From positions 303,434 to 367,433 of the forward strand of contig JALEGL010000014.1 in NCBI GenBank assembly GCA_022763185.1: a stretch of 64,000 nucleotides of DNA. The letters run 5' to 3'. A program made the position numbers and the translations under genes. Under the pieces are notes generated by a model. That model was not told the origin of the DNA. It worked only from the letters and a program-made list of their open reading frames with translations, and did no database searches. Positions 26,175 to 35,757 of this stretch are shown here, in pieces (positions within the stretch are counted from its first letter, which is position 1; every line of letters begins with the position of its first letter). This DNA is from a bacterium (GTDB taxonomy: Bacteria > Bdellovibrionota_G > JALEGL01).

Positions 26175-26616
26175 AAGACCACTTTTAAAAAGGTTTTGGT
26201 CTAACAAAGGCTTTCAAGCCAAATATTCTTTTTTGGTTGTAACCATTACCACTTTGATTACTCTTATTTTTAGTTATTTGTATTATAAAAATGAAATGAT
26301 TAAAACTGAGATTTTGGGTATTCAAAACAGTGAATTGCTACAAATGATTCAAGGCAATGATCATCGCTTGGTTCTTTACCTTGTTGGCTTTTTTATTTTT
26401 CAATTTTTAATGGTTTTTGTTTTGGGTATTCTTTTAACGCATAAAGTTGCTGGACCTTTACATAGAATGGAAAACTACCTTAAAGAGCTCAATCAAGGTA
26501 AAGAGCCTTATGTCCTTAGTGGTTCTAGAAAAGGAGATGAGTTTAAATCTTTGTTTAATGCATTTGTTGAGTATAACAATAAACTGATTGAAAAAAACAA
26601 AAAAAATAACAGCTAA
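26158..26616 (+). CDS. two-helix membrane protein with HAMP domain
   Basis: Protein of 152 residues: a basic N-terminus, a membrane helix at about 23-43, a short periplasmic stretch of about 30 residues, a second helix at about 73-93, then a HAMP-like linker (THKVAGPLHRMENYLKELNQG, with the conserved proline and following glutamate region). It has no kinase, cyclase or chemoreceptor output domain. Similar stand-alone HAMP proteins occur in delta-type proteobacteria. It overlaps the transpeptidase gene by 17 bases, so may sense or scaffold at that enzyme; this is inference. Confidence 0.75.
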   Translation: MKKNNRRPLLKRFWSNKGFQAKYSFLVVTITTLITLIFSYLYYKNEMIKTEILGIQNSELLQMIQGNDHRLVLYLVGFFIFQFLMVFVLGILLTHKVAGPLHRMENYLKELNQGKEPYVLSGSRKGDEFKSLFNAFVEYNNKLIEKNKKNNS

Positions 26617-26617
26617 C

Positions 26618-27793
26618 TTATTGAAAAGAAAAAGTATACTGAACTTTAATTGATTTTAGGTTGATTTGTTTAAAGTGTATTTTTTTCATGTTTGTTGCAA
26701 AACATTTTTGTAACTGCTTATTGCGTATAGAATGTTTTAAGTACCTTAAGTTATCCAGCTTACCAGAAGAAAATACTTCAAACTCCATATTTAGCTTACC
26801 TTTGATTTGTTGATCCTGCTGGGAAAGAGTTTCATAACAGGTATCAAATAAATGCATGTTTTTTTTAATGGTGTTTCTAATCAATTCTAACTCTCCACCA
26901 TAGTTTTCAAGCTTTTCAAGCGATGTGTTATCAAAATTCTCAGTGTAAATTTGTTTTTCTTTAAAATCAATGTCTGTCAACTTACTGTTTTTCTTGGCTA
27001 ATCCAGCACTCTTATCTAGACTGGCAAGAACAGTTGATTGAAGTAAGTTGGACGACTTCTTTGATGGGTTATGACTTTCAAAGTATTGAGGCGTGAAAGC
27101 ATAGGTCTGTGTTTGTAAAATTTCTTGATTGATCTGTTTTTTAAATACGATGGGTTGCTTAATGGATTCCATACACATTTTTGCTTTTAAACTAATTCTT
27201 GAATTTTTTTGTTTGGTGTAAGGTATGCAAAGCTTTTTATGTGTAGGAGATGAAAAGTAAGTTAAAACCTCTAATATTCCTGCTGTGTAGCTTGGCCGCT
27301 CTGATTTTTTAAGAATTTGATGGATATTATCTTTAACAAAGCCATTTTCTACAGCAGATAAAACCCATAAAGCATCCAGTTTTTTTTGTTGGCTGGAGTT
27401 GATTTGAAAATGATCGACCCAACTTTGTGCATCAATCGTGTTTCTGAAGCTCCACAATGTTTGAGCCAGAATTATTTTTTCATTTTTGTTGAGAAAGGAT
27501 GAGTTTTTTAAATAAATGAGCTGTGCTAAAGCTTGGCTATCAGGAATTTGTGAAATAGCTTGTATTATTGAAAGTCTTACGGCTCTATTTTTTTGCTTTT
27601 TATAGGCGCTGGCTAAATGTGGAGCAACAGAGCCATTGGATATTTTCCCAAGCCTAAGTGCAGAAGCAATTTTAATTTTATAATTGGCATCTGAATTAAG
27701 CTTTTCTAATAAAATATCAATTTGATTTTTTGAATAGGCTGTCGTGAATATAAATAGTACAGCATATACAATGCAAAAAAAGGCACGCTTCAT
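26618..27793 (-). CDS. exported HEAT-repeat-like protein with AgmX/PglI-type C-terminus
   Basis: Exported protein of 391 residues. The ATG at 27793 gives a signal peptide (MKRAFFCIVYAVLFIFTTAYS) and a four-base ATGA overlap with the preceding gene, so it is preferred over a codon at 27820. Residues about 25-200 form HEAT-like helical repeats (LRLGKISNGSVAPHLASAYK and similar). The C-terminal 90 residues (IKKNMHLFDTCYETL ... LQKCFATNMKKIHFKQ) match the outline of the AgmX/PglI domain, a TonB-C-like fold in myxobacterial and related envelope proteins. It is the third gene of a barrel/unknown/HEAT operon. Confidence 0.65.
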   Translation of the reverse strand: MKRAFFCIVYAVLFIFTTAYSKNQIDILLEKLNSDANYKIKIASALRLGKISNGSVAPHLASAYKKQKNRAVRLSIIQAISQIPDSQALAQLIYLKNSSFLNKNEKIILAQTLWSFRNTIDAQSWVDHFQINSSQQKKLDALWVLSAVENGFVKDNIHQILKKSERPSYTAGILEVLTYFSSPTHKKLCIPYTKQKNSRISLKAKMCMESIKQPIVFKKQINQEILQTQTYAFTPQYFESHNPSKKSSNLLQSTVLASLDKSAGLAKKNSKLTDIDFKEKQIYTENFDNTSLEKLENYGGELELIRNTIKKNMHLFDTCYETLSQQDQQIKGKLNMEFEVFSSGKLDNLRYLKHSIRNKQLQKCFATNMKKIHFKQINLKSIKVQYTFSFQ

Positions 27794-28140
27794 GATTGAA
27801 TATCTTGCTTTATGATACAATCAAGTGCTGACATCAATTCCTGATGCATCTGAGAGCCTTTGATTTGCTCAATATTTTGTGCATCTTGATTCATTGCTTT
27901 AACCTCAAAACCATTGTTTTCTCTACTGTAATTCAGCTGATAAACGTAAGGCGTATGCTGTTTATCTTCACAGTAATGCAGCGTCACTACATACTTTGAG
28001 TTTATCATATTTAGAGGTCTTGTGTATCTAAAAAAATTTTGTTCATTGGCTTTTAAGTAGCCAATTTGTATTTCTAACTCTGAACTGTCCCTAAAAGGAA
28101 TGATTTTTACATTAGTTTTTTCAATATCAAATTTTTTCAT
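27790..28140 (-). CDS. hypothetical protein of 116 residues
   Basis: Not recognised. The protein lacks a signal peptide, so is either cytoplasmic or starts elsewhere. It is rich in mixed polar residues with possible beta strands (VVTLHYCEDK, VYQLNYSRENNGFEV). It sits five bases after a small outer-membrane barrel gene and overlaps the next gene by four bases, so all three are co-translated. Confidence 0.65.
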   Translation of the reverse strand: MKKFDIEKTNVKIIPFRDSSELEIQIGYLKANEQNFFRYTRPLNMINSKYVVTLHYCEDKQHTPYVYQLNYSRENNGFEVKAMNQDAQNIEQIKGSQMHQELMSALDCIIKQDIQS

Positions 28141-28145
28141 TTTTA

Positions 28146-28679
28146 TTACATGTGTGCATCTGAGTAATTTCTAAAATGAAGCGCCAGACCATAACTATGC
28201 ACTTTATAGTCTTCTCCAGATAAAAAGGTCTGGTGAAAATTATAAAAAGGACCTATTGAAAATGATTTTTTTCGATCTAGTTTAAGACCCATGCTTCCCC
28301 CAAAATTTAAGCCGAACTCATTACTTCCGACAAATCTAGTGTACTGAAAAGCACTGTTTAGGTCAAAGTGAAAACGATTTTTAAAAAAATTAAATGAAAG
28401 TTGAGGCCCAAGTCCGGCTCTATGGATGGTAATGCTGTCATGCTTAGAATAGCTATAGGGTGTGGTAATTGCTAAAAAAGGTAAAAAGAAATAGCTGATT
28501 GATGCGCCTAATTGATAATAGCTATTGTCATTACTATAGGCATTGCTGATACTTTTTGCTGTTGCAGGAAGAAGACTTAATCGAATTTCTCTAAACTGCT
28601 TGTAGTCTTTAGCTTCTAAAGAAAATACAAAGGCAACAGTTAAAACCAAGATCAATAGACGTTTAACAACATAAACCAT
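28146..28679 (-). CDS. small outer-membrane beta-barrel-like protein
   Basis: Exported protein of 177 residues. The signal peptide MVYVVKRLLILVLTVAFVFSLEA is followed by about eight amphipathic strands alternating aromatic and small residues (YYQLGASISYFF, GPQLSFNFF, HFDLNSAFQYTRF, GLNFGGSMGLKL, SFSIGPFYNF, YGLALHFRNY), typical of an eight-stranded OmpW/OmpX-like barrel. It starts the minus-strand operon that ends in the HEAT/AgmX protein, and is divergent from the pseudouridine synthase gene. Confidence 0.65.
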   Translation of the reverse strand: MVYVVKRLLILVLTVAFVFSLEAKDYKQFREIRLSLLPATAKSISNAYSNDNSYYQLGASISYFFLPFLAITTPYSYSKHDSITIHRAGLGPQLSFNFFKNRFHFDLNSAFQYTRFVGSNEFGLNFGGSMGLKLDRKKSFSIGPFYNFHQTFLSGEDYKVHSYGLALHFRNYSDAHM

Positions 28680-28775
28680 TGTCCAAGTATATCAGATTTG
28701 TTACTTGGGGCAATATGTTCTATACATAAGCATATGGCTAGAGTATAACAGTGTATTAACAAGATTGAGTTAACT

Positions 28776-29825
28776 GTGACTGAAAGTAATCAAAATAAAT
28801 TTATTGTTTTAGAAGATGAAAAAGGTAAGCGCTTAGACCACTTTTTAAGTTCAAAGTATTTGGATATCTCAAAATCCTACTTGCAAAAAGAATTGATTCA
28901 ATCAGGAAAGGTCCTGGTTAACGCTAAACCCGTTCATAAAAAAGGTCTTGTATTATTTACAAATGATAAAATTGAAGTTTTACCCTTTACGCATCCAACA
29001 AGTAGAAAAATTAAGGCTAATACTGATATTAAAGTAGAAGCATTGTATGAAAATGACAGTTTTGTTGTTTATAATAAACCAAAAAAACTAGCAACGCATC
29101 CAAACCGTTTTGATGATTCGCATACTTTAGCCAATTACTTTGTGGGACAATATCCAGAGGCTTTAAACGTTGGTGAGGATGCTCTGAGACCAGGCGTGGT
29201 TCACCGATTGGATGCAGATACATCTGGGTGTATTTTTTTTGCTAAGACTCAAGAAGCTTATGTGCATTTTAGAGAAATGTTTAATCAAAGAAGCATATAT
29301 AAGCTTTATTTAGCTGTAGTTTTAGGAAAAACACCGCAAAAAGGCTTGATTGATTATGATTTAGCACATCATCAAAAAAATACGCGTAAAATGATCAATG
29401 TTGTCAATGAAAATATTGCTTATAGAGGTAAAAAAAAACAGGCGCTTACTGCATATCATGCACTGGCACAAAATGATGATTACTCCTTACTTTTGGTAAA
29501 AACTTTTACTGGAAGAATGCATCAAGTGAGAGTTCATTTAAGTGGTCTAGGACATCCTTTAGTTGGGGATAAAGTCTATCAAAAAAGACAGGATCAGCAT
29601 AAAGACTTAGAGGGTGAAAAACAACATTGCTTGCATGCATACAGCTTAGGTTTTAATAAAAGTGATTTATTTGGTGTTTGTGCTTATCAAGCCAATATAC
29701 CAAAGTATTTTTCAATGGTTTTGGATAAAGTGCAATTAAAGTTTAAAACAGTTAATCCTGAGCTTCTTTTTCTTTCAATAGAGGAATTTTTAAACTCTCA
29801 CCCCGTTGTAGACCAAGATGTTTAA
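28776..29825 (+). CDS. RluA/RluD-family pseudouridine synthase
   Basis: RNA pseudouridine synthase of 349 residues. An N-terminal S4 domain (RLDHFLSSKYLDISKSYLQKELIQSGKVLVN) precedes the catalytic domain, with the catalytic aspartate in VVHRLDADTSG and the ENDSFVVYNKP and TGRMHQVRVHL motifs. The S4 domain and length favour RluD or RluC; the exact target uridines cannot be assigned. GTG 28776 is used. Its last 74 bases overlap the end of the convergent mltD gene on the other strand. Confidence 0.85.
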   Translation: MTESNQNKFIVLEDEKGKRLDHFLSSKYLDISKSYLQKELIQSGKVLVNAKPVHKKGLVLFTNDKIEVLPFTHPTSRKIKANTDIKVEALYENDSFVVYNKPKKLATHPNRFDDSHTLANYFVGQYPEALNVGEDALRPGVVHRLDADTSGCIFFAKTQEAYVHFREMFNQRSIYKLYLAVVLGKTPQKGLIDYDLAHHQKNTRKMINVVNENIAYRGKKKQALTAYHALAQNDDYSLLLVKTFTGRMHQVRVHLSGLGHPLVGDKVYQKRQDQHKDLEGEKQHCLHAYSLGFNKSDLFGVCAYQANIPKYFSMVLDKVQLKFKTVNPELLFLSIEEFLNSHPVVDQDV

Positions 29826-31836
29826 TTTCTGGATTAAATCGCCTAATGAGCCAAGTGGGTATTTTAAACTTTTGACTGATTAAGCTTAAACTATCTCCGC
29901 TTTGAACAGTGTAATGCTGCAGTTTTGATATTGAATAATGTTCATGAAATCGATCATGTAAACTTTGATGAAAGTCAATGCGCATATTTTCAAATGTTTT
30001 GATGAGTGTTGAAGCATTTTGTTCATTTATGGGAAGATAAATTTTTTCATCAATAATAATATTGCTATTCCTCATTTTATTGAGCTGACGAATTTTTGCA
30101 GTGTTATCGAGATTTAACCATTCAGCATAGTGACCCAAGGTTTCTTCTGATTCAACATGAATTGAGTAACGCACAGTGTTATTTTGTTTTTCTTGTTTTA
30201 TAAATAGACTTTCACCAATACCTTCAGCGTGAAGGGTTTCTTCAATAGACGCATCTGAAGGGCCTTGCTCTTTTTTTAATGCTAATTTTGGCGGTAGGGG
30301 GGGGCCAATAAAATCTGTTTTTGCAATCACAGTTTCTTTTTTAATAAGATCTTTGATCTTCTTTTGAGAAGGCTCAATTTTTGGTGCTGAACTTTCTATT
30401 TTTGTTTCTTGAACAATAGCGGTTGCTGCAGGAGCAGAAGGTTTTAGTCGACTTGGAATGGTTAAGATCTGTCCAACTCTTATTAAACCACGACGTCCCA
30501 GAGCGTTCTCATCAATAAGTTCTTTACAATTGATATTGAATTCTCTAGCTATGCCACAAGCGGTATCGCCGGCAACTACTTTATACTTTTGCTCTAAGAG
30601 GAGTTTATTGACAAAGGGTTGTCGCCAGTAATCTTCCAATAAGGCCGGTGTGATATTGATACTTGACGGTAAATAAATCGATGTGTCCTTTGGAATATTC
30701 CTTCTACCTTTAATCACTCTATGGGTTAAGACAGGGTTAAGTTGTTTAAATTCATCTAGAGTAATATTAAAAAACTGTGTGATATGTTCAGCTGAACGGA
30801 CTTCCTTCAATTGAAATTTATTCTTTATCAATGGCATACCATCATAATTGGTTTTGATATGGGGAAAGTACTTTTCACGATTAATGGCAACATAACGGGC
30901 AGCAAGAAAAGAGCTGTAAAAATTTTGAACAGCCACACCTGATCGTCTACTTTTGTAAGCTTCTAAGACTTTGCCATAATCCAATCCAACATTACGCAAC
31001 ATTTTTTTTGCGCCACCCACACCATAATTGTAAGAGGTAATAATGTAAGGTCCAAGCTGGTTGTTGGATGTTAGTCCCAAGTTGTTTAAATAGTTATCTA
31101 AAATATATTGCGAATTTTTTAAATATTTTGCAGCTCCTATGGTGGCTAGAATTGGGTCAAATCGTTCATCAATCGATGCATTGACTTTTAAGCCAAGACG
31201 TCTTGCTGTAGCTGGCATAATTTGCCACAGTCCAGCCGCACCAACACGAGAGTAGGCTTTAGGGTTGTAAGCGGATTCCACAAATGGCAAGTATTGAATA
31301 TCTTGAGAAACATTATGTTCTTGTAAAATTTTTTCAATATTATTTTTATATTGATTATAAACTCTCAGACCTTTCTCAAAACGGGTTTTATTACCATTTT
31401 GGCAACGGACTCTTTTGGCAGATTCCAATATGTCAGAATAAGGGCTGTCTTTAAAATTATCATAAAGGATTGTTTGCTCTGGGCTTAAGGCTTGCTTTTT
31501 AATGAGTGCTTGATAAAGCGACTTTAAAGCGTTTTCAACCCTTGAGCGTTCTTGTTCAATCACTTGATAATCTCGATTGTTTTTTCTGATACAACCAACA
31601 GTGGTGTTGAGCGTTGAAAAAACCCTATGCGGTACTTTGGCATCATGGAAAATAACTTGATCAGCACCGTATCTTGAAAATACAGCAACCCAAAATGTAA
31701 CCCTATCTTTAATACTTTCAGGGCAAGGAAAATCTTGGCTGCACTGTAAGTTTAAGTTGGTTTCATAGTATGGGTTTGCGTAAACACTTCCAAGACTCAA
31801 CACGATTAAAAAAAATATTTTTTTACAAAATGGCAT
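29752..31836 (-). CDS. mltD: MltD-type lytic transglycosylase with LysM repeats
   Basis: Exported peptidoglycan lytic transglycosylase of 694 residues. ATG 31836 gives the signal peptide MPFCKKIFFLIVLSLGSVYA; the longer form from 31899 has extra, non-signal residues. After a ~150-residue N-terminal segment comes the SLT domain, with the catalytic glutamate in FVESAYNPKAYS and GLWQIMPATARRLGL. Two clear LysM modules follow (YKVVAGDTACGIAREF and YTVQSGDSLSLISQKF), with a degenerate one between them and a low-complexity Ala/Pro/Lys linker. The stop lies inside the last 74 bases of the opposite pseudouridine synthase gene. Confidence 0.88.
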   Translation of the reverse strand: MPFCKKIFFLIVLSLGSVYANPYYETNLNLQCSQDFPCPESIKDRVTFWVAVFSRYGADQVIFHDAKVPHRVFSTLNTTVGCIRKNNRDYQVIEQERSRVENALKSLYQALIKKQALSPEQTILYDNFKDSPYSDILESAKRVRCQNGNKTRFEKGLRVYNQYKNNIEKILQEHNVSQDIQYLPFVESAYNPKAYSRVGAAGLWQIMPATARRLGLKVNASIDERFDPILATIGAAKYLKNSQYILDNYLNNLGLTSNNQLGPYIITSYNYGVGGAKKMLRNVGLDYGKVLEAYKSRRSGVAVQNFYSSFLAARYVAINREKYFPHIKTNYDGMPLIKNKFQLKEVRSAEHITQFFNITLDEFKQLNPVLTHRVIKGRRNIPKDTSIYLPSSINITPALLEDYWRQPFVNKLLLEQKYKVVAGDTACGIAREFNINCKELIDENALGRRGLIRVGQILTIPSRLKPSAPAATAIVQETKIESSAPKIEPSQKKIKDLIKKETVIAKTDFIGPPLPPKLALKKEQGPSDASIEETLHAEGIGESLFIKQEKQNNTVRYSIHVESEETLGHYAEWLNLDNTAKIRQLNKMRNSNIIIDEKIYLPINEQNASTLIKTFENMRIDFHQSLHDRFHEHYSISKLQHYTVQSGDSLSLISQKFKIPTWLIRRFNPEIKHLGLQRGESLKIPLLKEKEAQD

Positions 31837-31892
31837 AAAATATAGTAGGTCATCCCATTGTAACATGTAAAAAGCTAACCTTTGGAGAAATA

Positions 31893-33071
31893 ATGACATT
31901 TAATCAAAAAATTTCTAATCATATTGCATCACTAAAAGAAAAAGGTGAATATAAACGTATGCAAACCTTACTGTCTGCTCAAGATGCTCAAGTTGAAATG
32001 CAAGGGCAAGGTGAGGTCATGGTTTTTTCTTCAAATAACTATTTGGGTTTAGCCAATGAAGATTCTGTTAAGCAAGCCATGAAAGATAGTATTGACGTAT
32101 ATGGTGCCGGAACAGCATCTGTTCGGTTTATTTGCGGTACTTTGGCAATTCATGAAGAACTTGAGCAAGTTACGGCTGAATTGGTTGGAACAGAAGCCGC
32201 AACCACTTATGCGTCTTGTTGGAATGCCAATGAAGCCGTCTTTCAAACTTTGTTTGGTGAAGGAGATATTTTAATTTCAGACGCTTTGAATCATGCTTCT
32301 ATTATTGATGGTATGCGTTTGGCTAAAAAAGTCGATAAAAAAGTTTATCAACACAGTGATATGGATCATCTAGAAAGTATACTAAAAGAATCTTCTTCTT
32401 ATGAAAACAGAGTTATTATCACTGATGGTGTGTTTTCTATGGAAGGTGATATTGCAAAGCTACCTGAGTTGGTTGCTTTAGCTAAAAAATACAATGCAAT
32501 GATTATTATGGATGATTCGCACTCAACCGGGGTTTTAGGTAAAACGGGTAGGGGAACAGCCGAGCATTTTGACTTAATAGGAGAGATTGACATTATTACT
32601 GGCACCTATGGTAAAGCTTTAGGTGGAGCTGCTGGAGGGTTTATCGCGGGTAAAAAAGATATTGTTGATTATTGTGTGCAACAGTCACGACCGCAATTGT
32701 TCTCTAATGCTTTGCCGCCGGCAGTGGCGGCCGGTGCCTTGGAGTCCATTCAAATTCTTCTCAGAGAACCTGATCGGGTTGAAAGACTGCGCAGCAATGC
32801 TGAATACTTTAGACTAAATATTAAAGAAAAAGGTTTAAAGCCTTTGGATGGGGATACACCCATTGTTCCCATTATTGTAGGTGAAACATCTTTGGCAATT
32901 AAAATGAGTGAGCGTTTATTGGAAGAAGGTTTGTTTGTCACGGGCTTTGGTTTTCCAGTTGTGCCCAAAGGTGAAGCGCGCTTAAGAATTCAAATTTCTG
33001 CTGCGCATAACAAAGAGCTCATGGATAATGCAATCAATAAAATTGCTAAAGTTTATGCCGAGTTGAATTAA
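31893..33071 (+). CDS. kbl: glycine C-acetyltransferase (2-amino-3-ketobutyrate CoA ligase)
   Basis: PLP-dependent alpha-oxoamine synthase of 392 residues. It has the SSNNYLGLA segment, the GTASVRFICGT loop, the DDSHSTGVLG aspartate region and the PLP lysine in GTYGKALGGAAGGF. Length and these segments fit Kbl, which makes glycine and acetyl-CoA from 2-amino-3-ketobutyrate. The usual partner threonine dehydrogenase (tdh) is not adjacent, so the role in threonine breakdown is likely but not proven; other members of the family make 8-amino-7-oxononanoate or 5-aminolevulinate. A TGGAGAA ribosome binding site precedes the ATG. Confidence 0.85.
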   Translation: MTFNQKISNHIASLKEKGEYKRMQTLLSAQDAQVEMQGQGEVMVFSSNNYLGLANEDSVKQAMKDSIDVYGAGTASVRFICGTLAIHEELEQVTAELVGTEAATTYASCWNANEAVFQTLFGEGDILISDALNHASIIDGMRLAKKVDKKVYQHSDMDHLESILKESSSYENRVIITDGVFSMEGDIAKLPELVALAKKYNAMIIMDDSHSTGVLGKTGRGTAEHFDLIGEIDIITGTYGKALGGAAGGFIAGKKDIVDYCVQQSRPQLFSNALPPAVAAGALESIQILLREPDRVERLRSNAEYFRLNIKEKGLKPLDGDTPIVPIIVGETSLAIKMSERLLEEGLFVTGFGFPVVPKGEARLRIQISAAHNKELMDNAINKIAKVYAELN

Positions 33072-33124
33072 GCGTTTAGTTTAAAGTGTCTAAATTTTAG
33101 AGAAGAGTGCGGAAAAAAGTATTA

Positions 33125-34132
33125 TTATTGAGCTAGAGCAATATACCAGACATCATTGGAAATAAAATAGATGATGGCTTGATCATCTTTTCCTTTAGAA
33201 AAATAGGTCTTAAAACTCGCACTCTTTTCTTCTTCAGTGGCGAGGGTAATGGATTTTTCTTGTTGAGCTTCTAAACCTATATTTTGTAAAAGTTGGTCTC
33301 TGTTATCATTTTGTGGATTTGATAAAGTATCAAAACTAGCCCTTTGATTGCTACAAAAGCGTTTAAATTGTGGAGATAAGGCATAAATTGCGTAGTTTTT
33401 ATTCTCGTATAGAGGTGCATTTACCGGGTGACTTTTAAGTTTTTTAAATAATTCAGAATGGTAACGCAGGAGATACAAGTCTGATTGGTAGGTTTCTTCG
33501 CTGTCCGTACAAAATTCATTGACTGAACAGTTTTGTGTACCAAACTCTGGTGATGAAACAGAAATATAGAATTCGGTTTCAGCATCATTTTCTGATGTAT
33601 ATCTGAAGTTTTGTTTATCTTGTGTTAACTGATCTTGTGGAACAGAAAAGTCTTGTACAATAAAAGAATCATTATCAAAAGCAGGAGAAAGACTGTATAT
33701 CCCTTCCTCATTTCTATTTAAATACATGGCTCCATAGTCAATTGAAATCATCGAAGCAACTTCTCCCGGTTCAATTCCGGCTCTTCTGCCCGTGTTCCGT
33801 TGTCTTGCCTCATCTAACTCTGAGACGCTTTGGTTTGTATTTTTTTGATTGTCTTCAGTTTGCGTATTTCGAGAAGAATTAGAGGGGTCTTCAGCAAGAT
33901 CGCAGTTGTTTACTAACGTGATGTTAGCATTTATAATTTCATTAAAGTCTTGTTTATCAGTATCAAGAGTATCAAGGCCATCGACCGTTCTATTTTTATC
34001 AGCAGAGTTATTTGGAGCAGTGAGTTGCTCAGGGATTGGCGCGTTTAGATCTACTTGTATTCTTTCTGGCGTGCAATAGACAAGACTTAAAAGACAGGTC
34101 AAAAGCAGAGTATTTGAACAGATTTTATTCAC
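33125..34132 (-). CDS. putative lipoprotein of unknown function
   Basis: Protein of 335 residues beginning with MNKICSNTLLLTCLLSLVYC. The lipobox would be LVYC with C20, though tyrosine just before the cysteine is unusual. The next 100 residues are rich in Asn, Asp, Thr and Gln, likely a flexible linker. The rest is mixed alpha/beta with cysteines (ITLVNNCD, QNCSVNEFC), and no domain is recognised. It is a single gene that converges on kbl and is divergent from pepA. Confidence 0.6.
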   Translation of the reverse strand: MNKICSNTLLLTCLLSLVYCTPERIQVDLNAPIPEQLTAPNNSADKNRTVDGLDTLDTDKQDFNEIINANITLVNNCDLAEDPSNSSRNTQTEDNQKNTNQSVSELDEARQRNTGRRAGIEPGEVASMISIDYGAMYLNRNEEGIYSLSPAFDNDSFIVQDFSVPQDQLTQDKQNFRYTSENDAETEFYISVSSPEFGTQNCSVNEFCTDSEETYQSDLYLLRYHSELFKKLKSHPVNAPLYENKNYAIYALSPQFKRFCSNQRASFDTLSNPQNDNRDQLLQNIGLEAQQEKSITLATEEEKSASFKTYFSKGKDDQAIIYFISNDVWYIALAQ

Positions 34133-34268
34133 TTCAAATGTATTATATGCATTTCAGGATGCAATGCAACACTTTTCTTGATCTTTAAACCGCTGTAAAC
34201 ACTCTATTTTTAAAGAATAAAGTAAATATTGGTAGACAATCCTGTAGTTTTGTTAGAATGTTCAATCT

Positions 34269-35744
34269 ATGAAAAATTTGATGGATACATATAAGATTAA
34301 GTTTACAAATAGTAGTGGGTATAAAAATATTATTGTAGGTATAGATAATAACTTTACCTTAAAAGATGGTTCTGTAGCTTTAGAAGCAGCAGTAAAATCT
34401 AGAATTGACACTTTTTTAAGTGCCAACAGTCAGGATAAAGAGAAAAAGGTATTAAACTTTTCTCTTTATGAAAACGGTATTGAACAGGTTTATTTGGTTA
34501 ATGTTGATGAAAAAGATAACGCAACATTGATTGAACGTTTTGCGGCGATAGGCCAAAAAATTAGATCTGCCAAAACTGCAGATATTGCCTTGTATGCATG
34601 GAAAGATTCGGCATCAAACGGTACATTATTGCCAGCAATTGAAGGCTTTCTATTGGGGACTTATGTTTTCAAAGGCTATAAAAAAGAAAAAGGCTACCAA
34701 GTTGATTTTTCTGGTTTAGATATTGTTCTTGCTGATGCAGAGCAGACCTCAGAGTTAACAACTGAGCTTGATGAGATCAAAGCATTGGTATCGGGAACAT
34801 TTTTAACCAGAGATCTTGTCAATGAGCCGGCAAATATCATTAATCCTTCTGGTATGGAAAGAGTAGCCCATGATTTGGCGCAATCCGGTGAATGGAAAAT
34901 TGATGTTTTAGATCAGCAAGCCATTATTAAAAAAGGTATGAACTTATTGAATTCAGTGGGTATGGGAAGTGTTGAAAAACCAAGGTTGGTTCATTTGTCT
35001 TATAGGCCACAAGGAGCAAAAAAAACCATTGCAATTGTCGGCAAGGGCGTAACTTATGATACTGGTGGCTATTCGCTTAAGCCACAAAATGCCATGTACG
35101 GCATGAAGTCCGATATGGGTGGTGCTGGTACATGCTATGGTGTGGTGAGCGCTATAGCAAAAGCCGGTATAAAAGTTAATATTGATGTCTATACACCTTT
35201 AGTTGAAAATATGGTGAGTGACAGAGCAACAAAACCTGGTGATGTTTTTGTTGGCTACAATGGAAGAAGTGTAGAAATTGAAAATACAGATGCTGAAGGT
35301 CGCCTCATTCTAGCGGATGCCTTATCATATGCTGCAGAGCAAAAACCAGACTGTATTTTAGATATGGCCACGTTAACAGGTGCCATTGTTATTGCTTTAG
35401 GCGATGAAATTTTTGCTGCGTTTACAAAAGAAGAAGAAATTTTTAAAGGGCTTGATGCTGCAGCAAAATTATCAGCAGAAAAAGTATGGAGAATGCCTTT
35501 AGAAGAGTCTTATAAAAAAGGACTTAAGAGTGATGTGGCGGACTGTAAAAATGTAGGCGGTAGAGCTGGAGGAGCCATAACAGCGGCTTTGTTTTTATCA
35601 GAATTTGTTGGTGATGTTCCATGGTGTCATTTAGATATTGCTCCAACAGCATTCAGTGACTCAAATTCAGCTTTATTACCTAAAGGTGGAACAGGCAACC
35701 CAGTTAGAAGTATTTATAGATGGCTTAAAAGTCAACAGTCATAA
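34269..35744 (+). CDS. pepA: cytosol (leucyl) aminopeptidase, M17 family
   Basis: M17 metallo-aminopeptidase of 491 residues removing N-terminal residues from peptides. The catalytic C-terminal domain shows VGKGVTYDTGGYSLKP (metal lysine and aspartate), MKSDMGGAGTCYGV, and the family signature NTDAEGRLILADAL. The N-terminal domain is divergent, as usual. ATG 34269 or the in-frame ATG at 34281 may be the start; neither has a clear ribosome binding site. A terminator follows. Confidence 0.88.
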   Translation: MKNLMDTYKIKFTNSSGYKNIIVGIDNNFTLKDGSVALEAAVKSRIDTFLSANSQDKEKKVLNFSLYENGIEQVYLVNVDEKDNATLIERFAAIGQKIRSAKTADIALYAWKDSASNGTLLPAIEGFLLGTYVFKGYKKEKGYQVDFSGLDIVLADAEQTSELTTELDEIKALVSGTFLTRDLVNEPANIINPSGMERVAHDLAQSGEWKIDVLDQQAIIKKGMNLLNSVGMGSVEKPRLVHLSYRPQGAKKTIAIVGKGVTYDTGGYSLKPQNAMYGMKSDMGGAGTCYGVVSAIAKAGIKVNIDVYTPLVENMVSDRATKPGDVFVGYNGRSVEIENTDAEGRLILADALSYAAEQKPDCILDMATLTGAIVIALGDEIFAAFTKEEEIFKGLDAAAKLSAEKVWRMPLEESYKKGLKSDVADCKNVGGRAGGAITAALFLSEFVGDVPWCHLDIAPTAFSDSNSALLPKGGTGNPVRSIYRWLKSQQS

Positions 35745-35757
35745 ATCATAAAAAATG

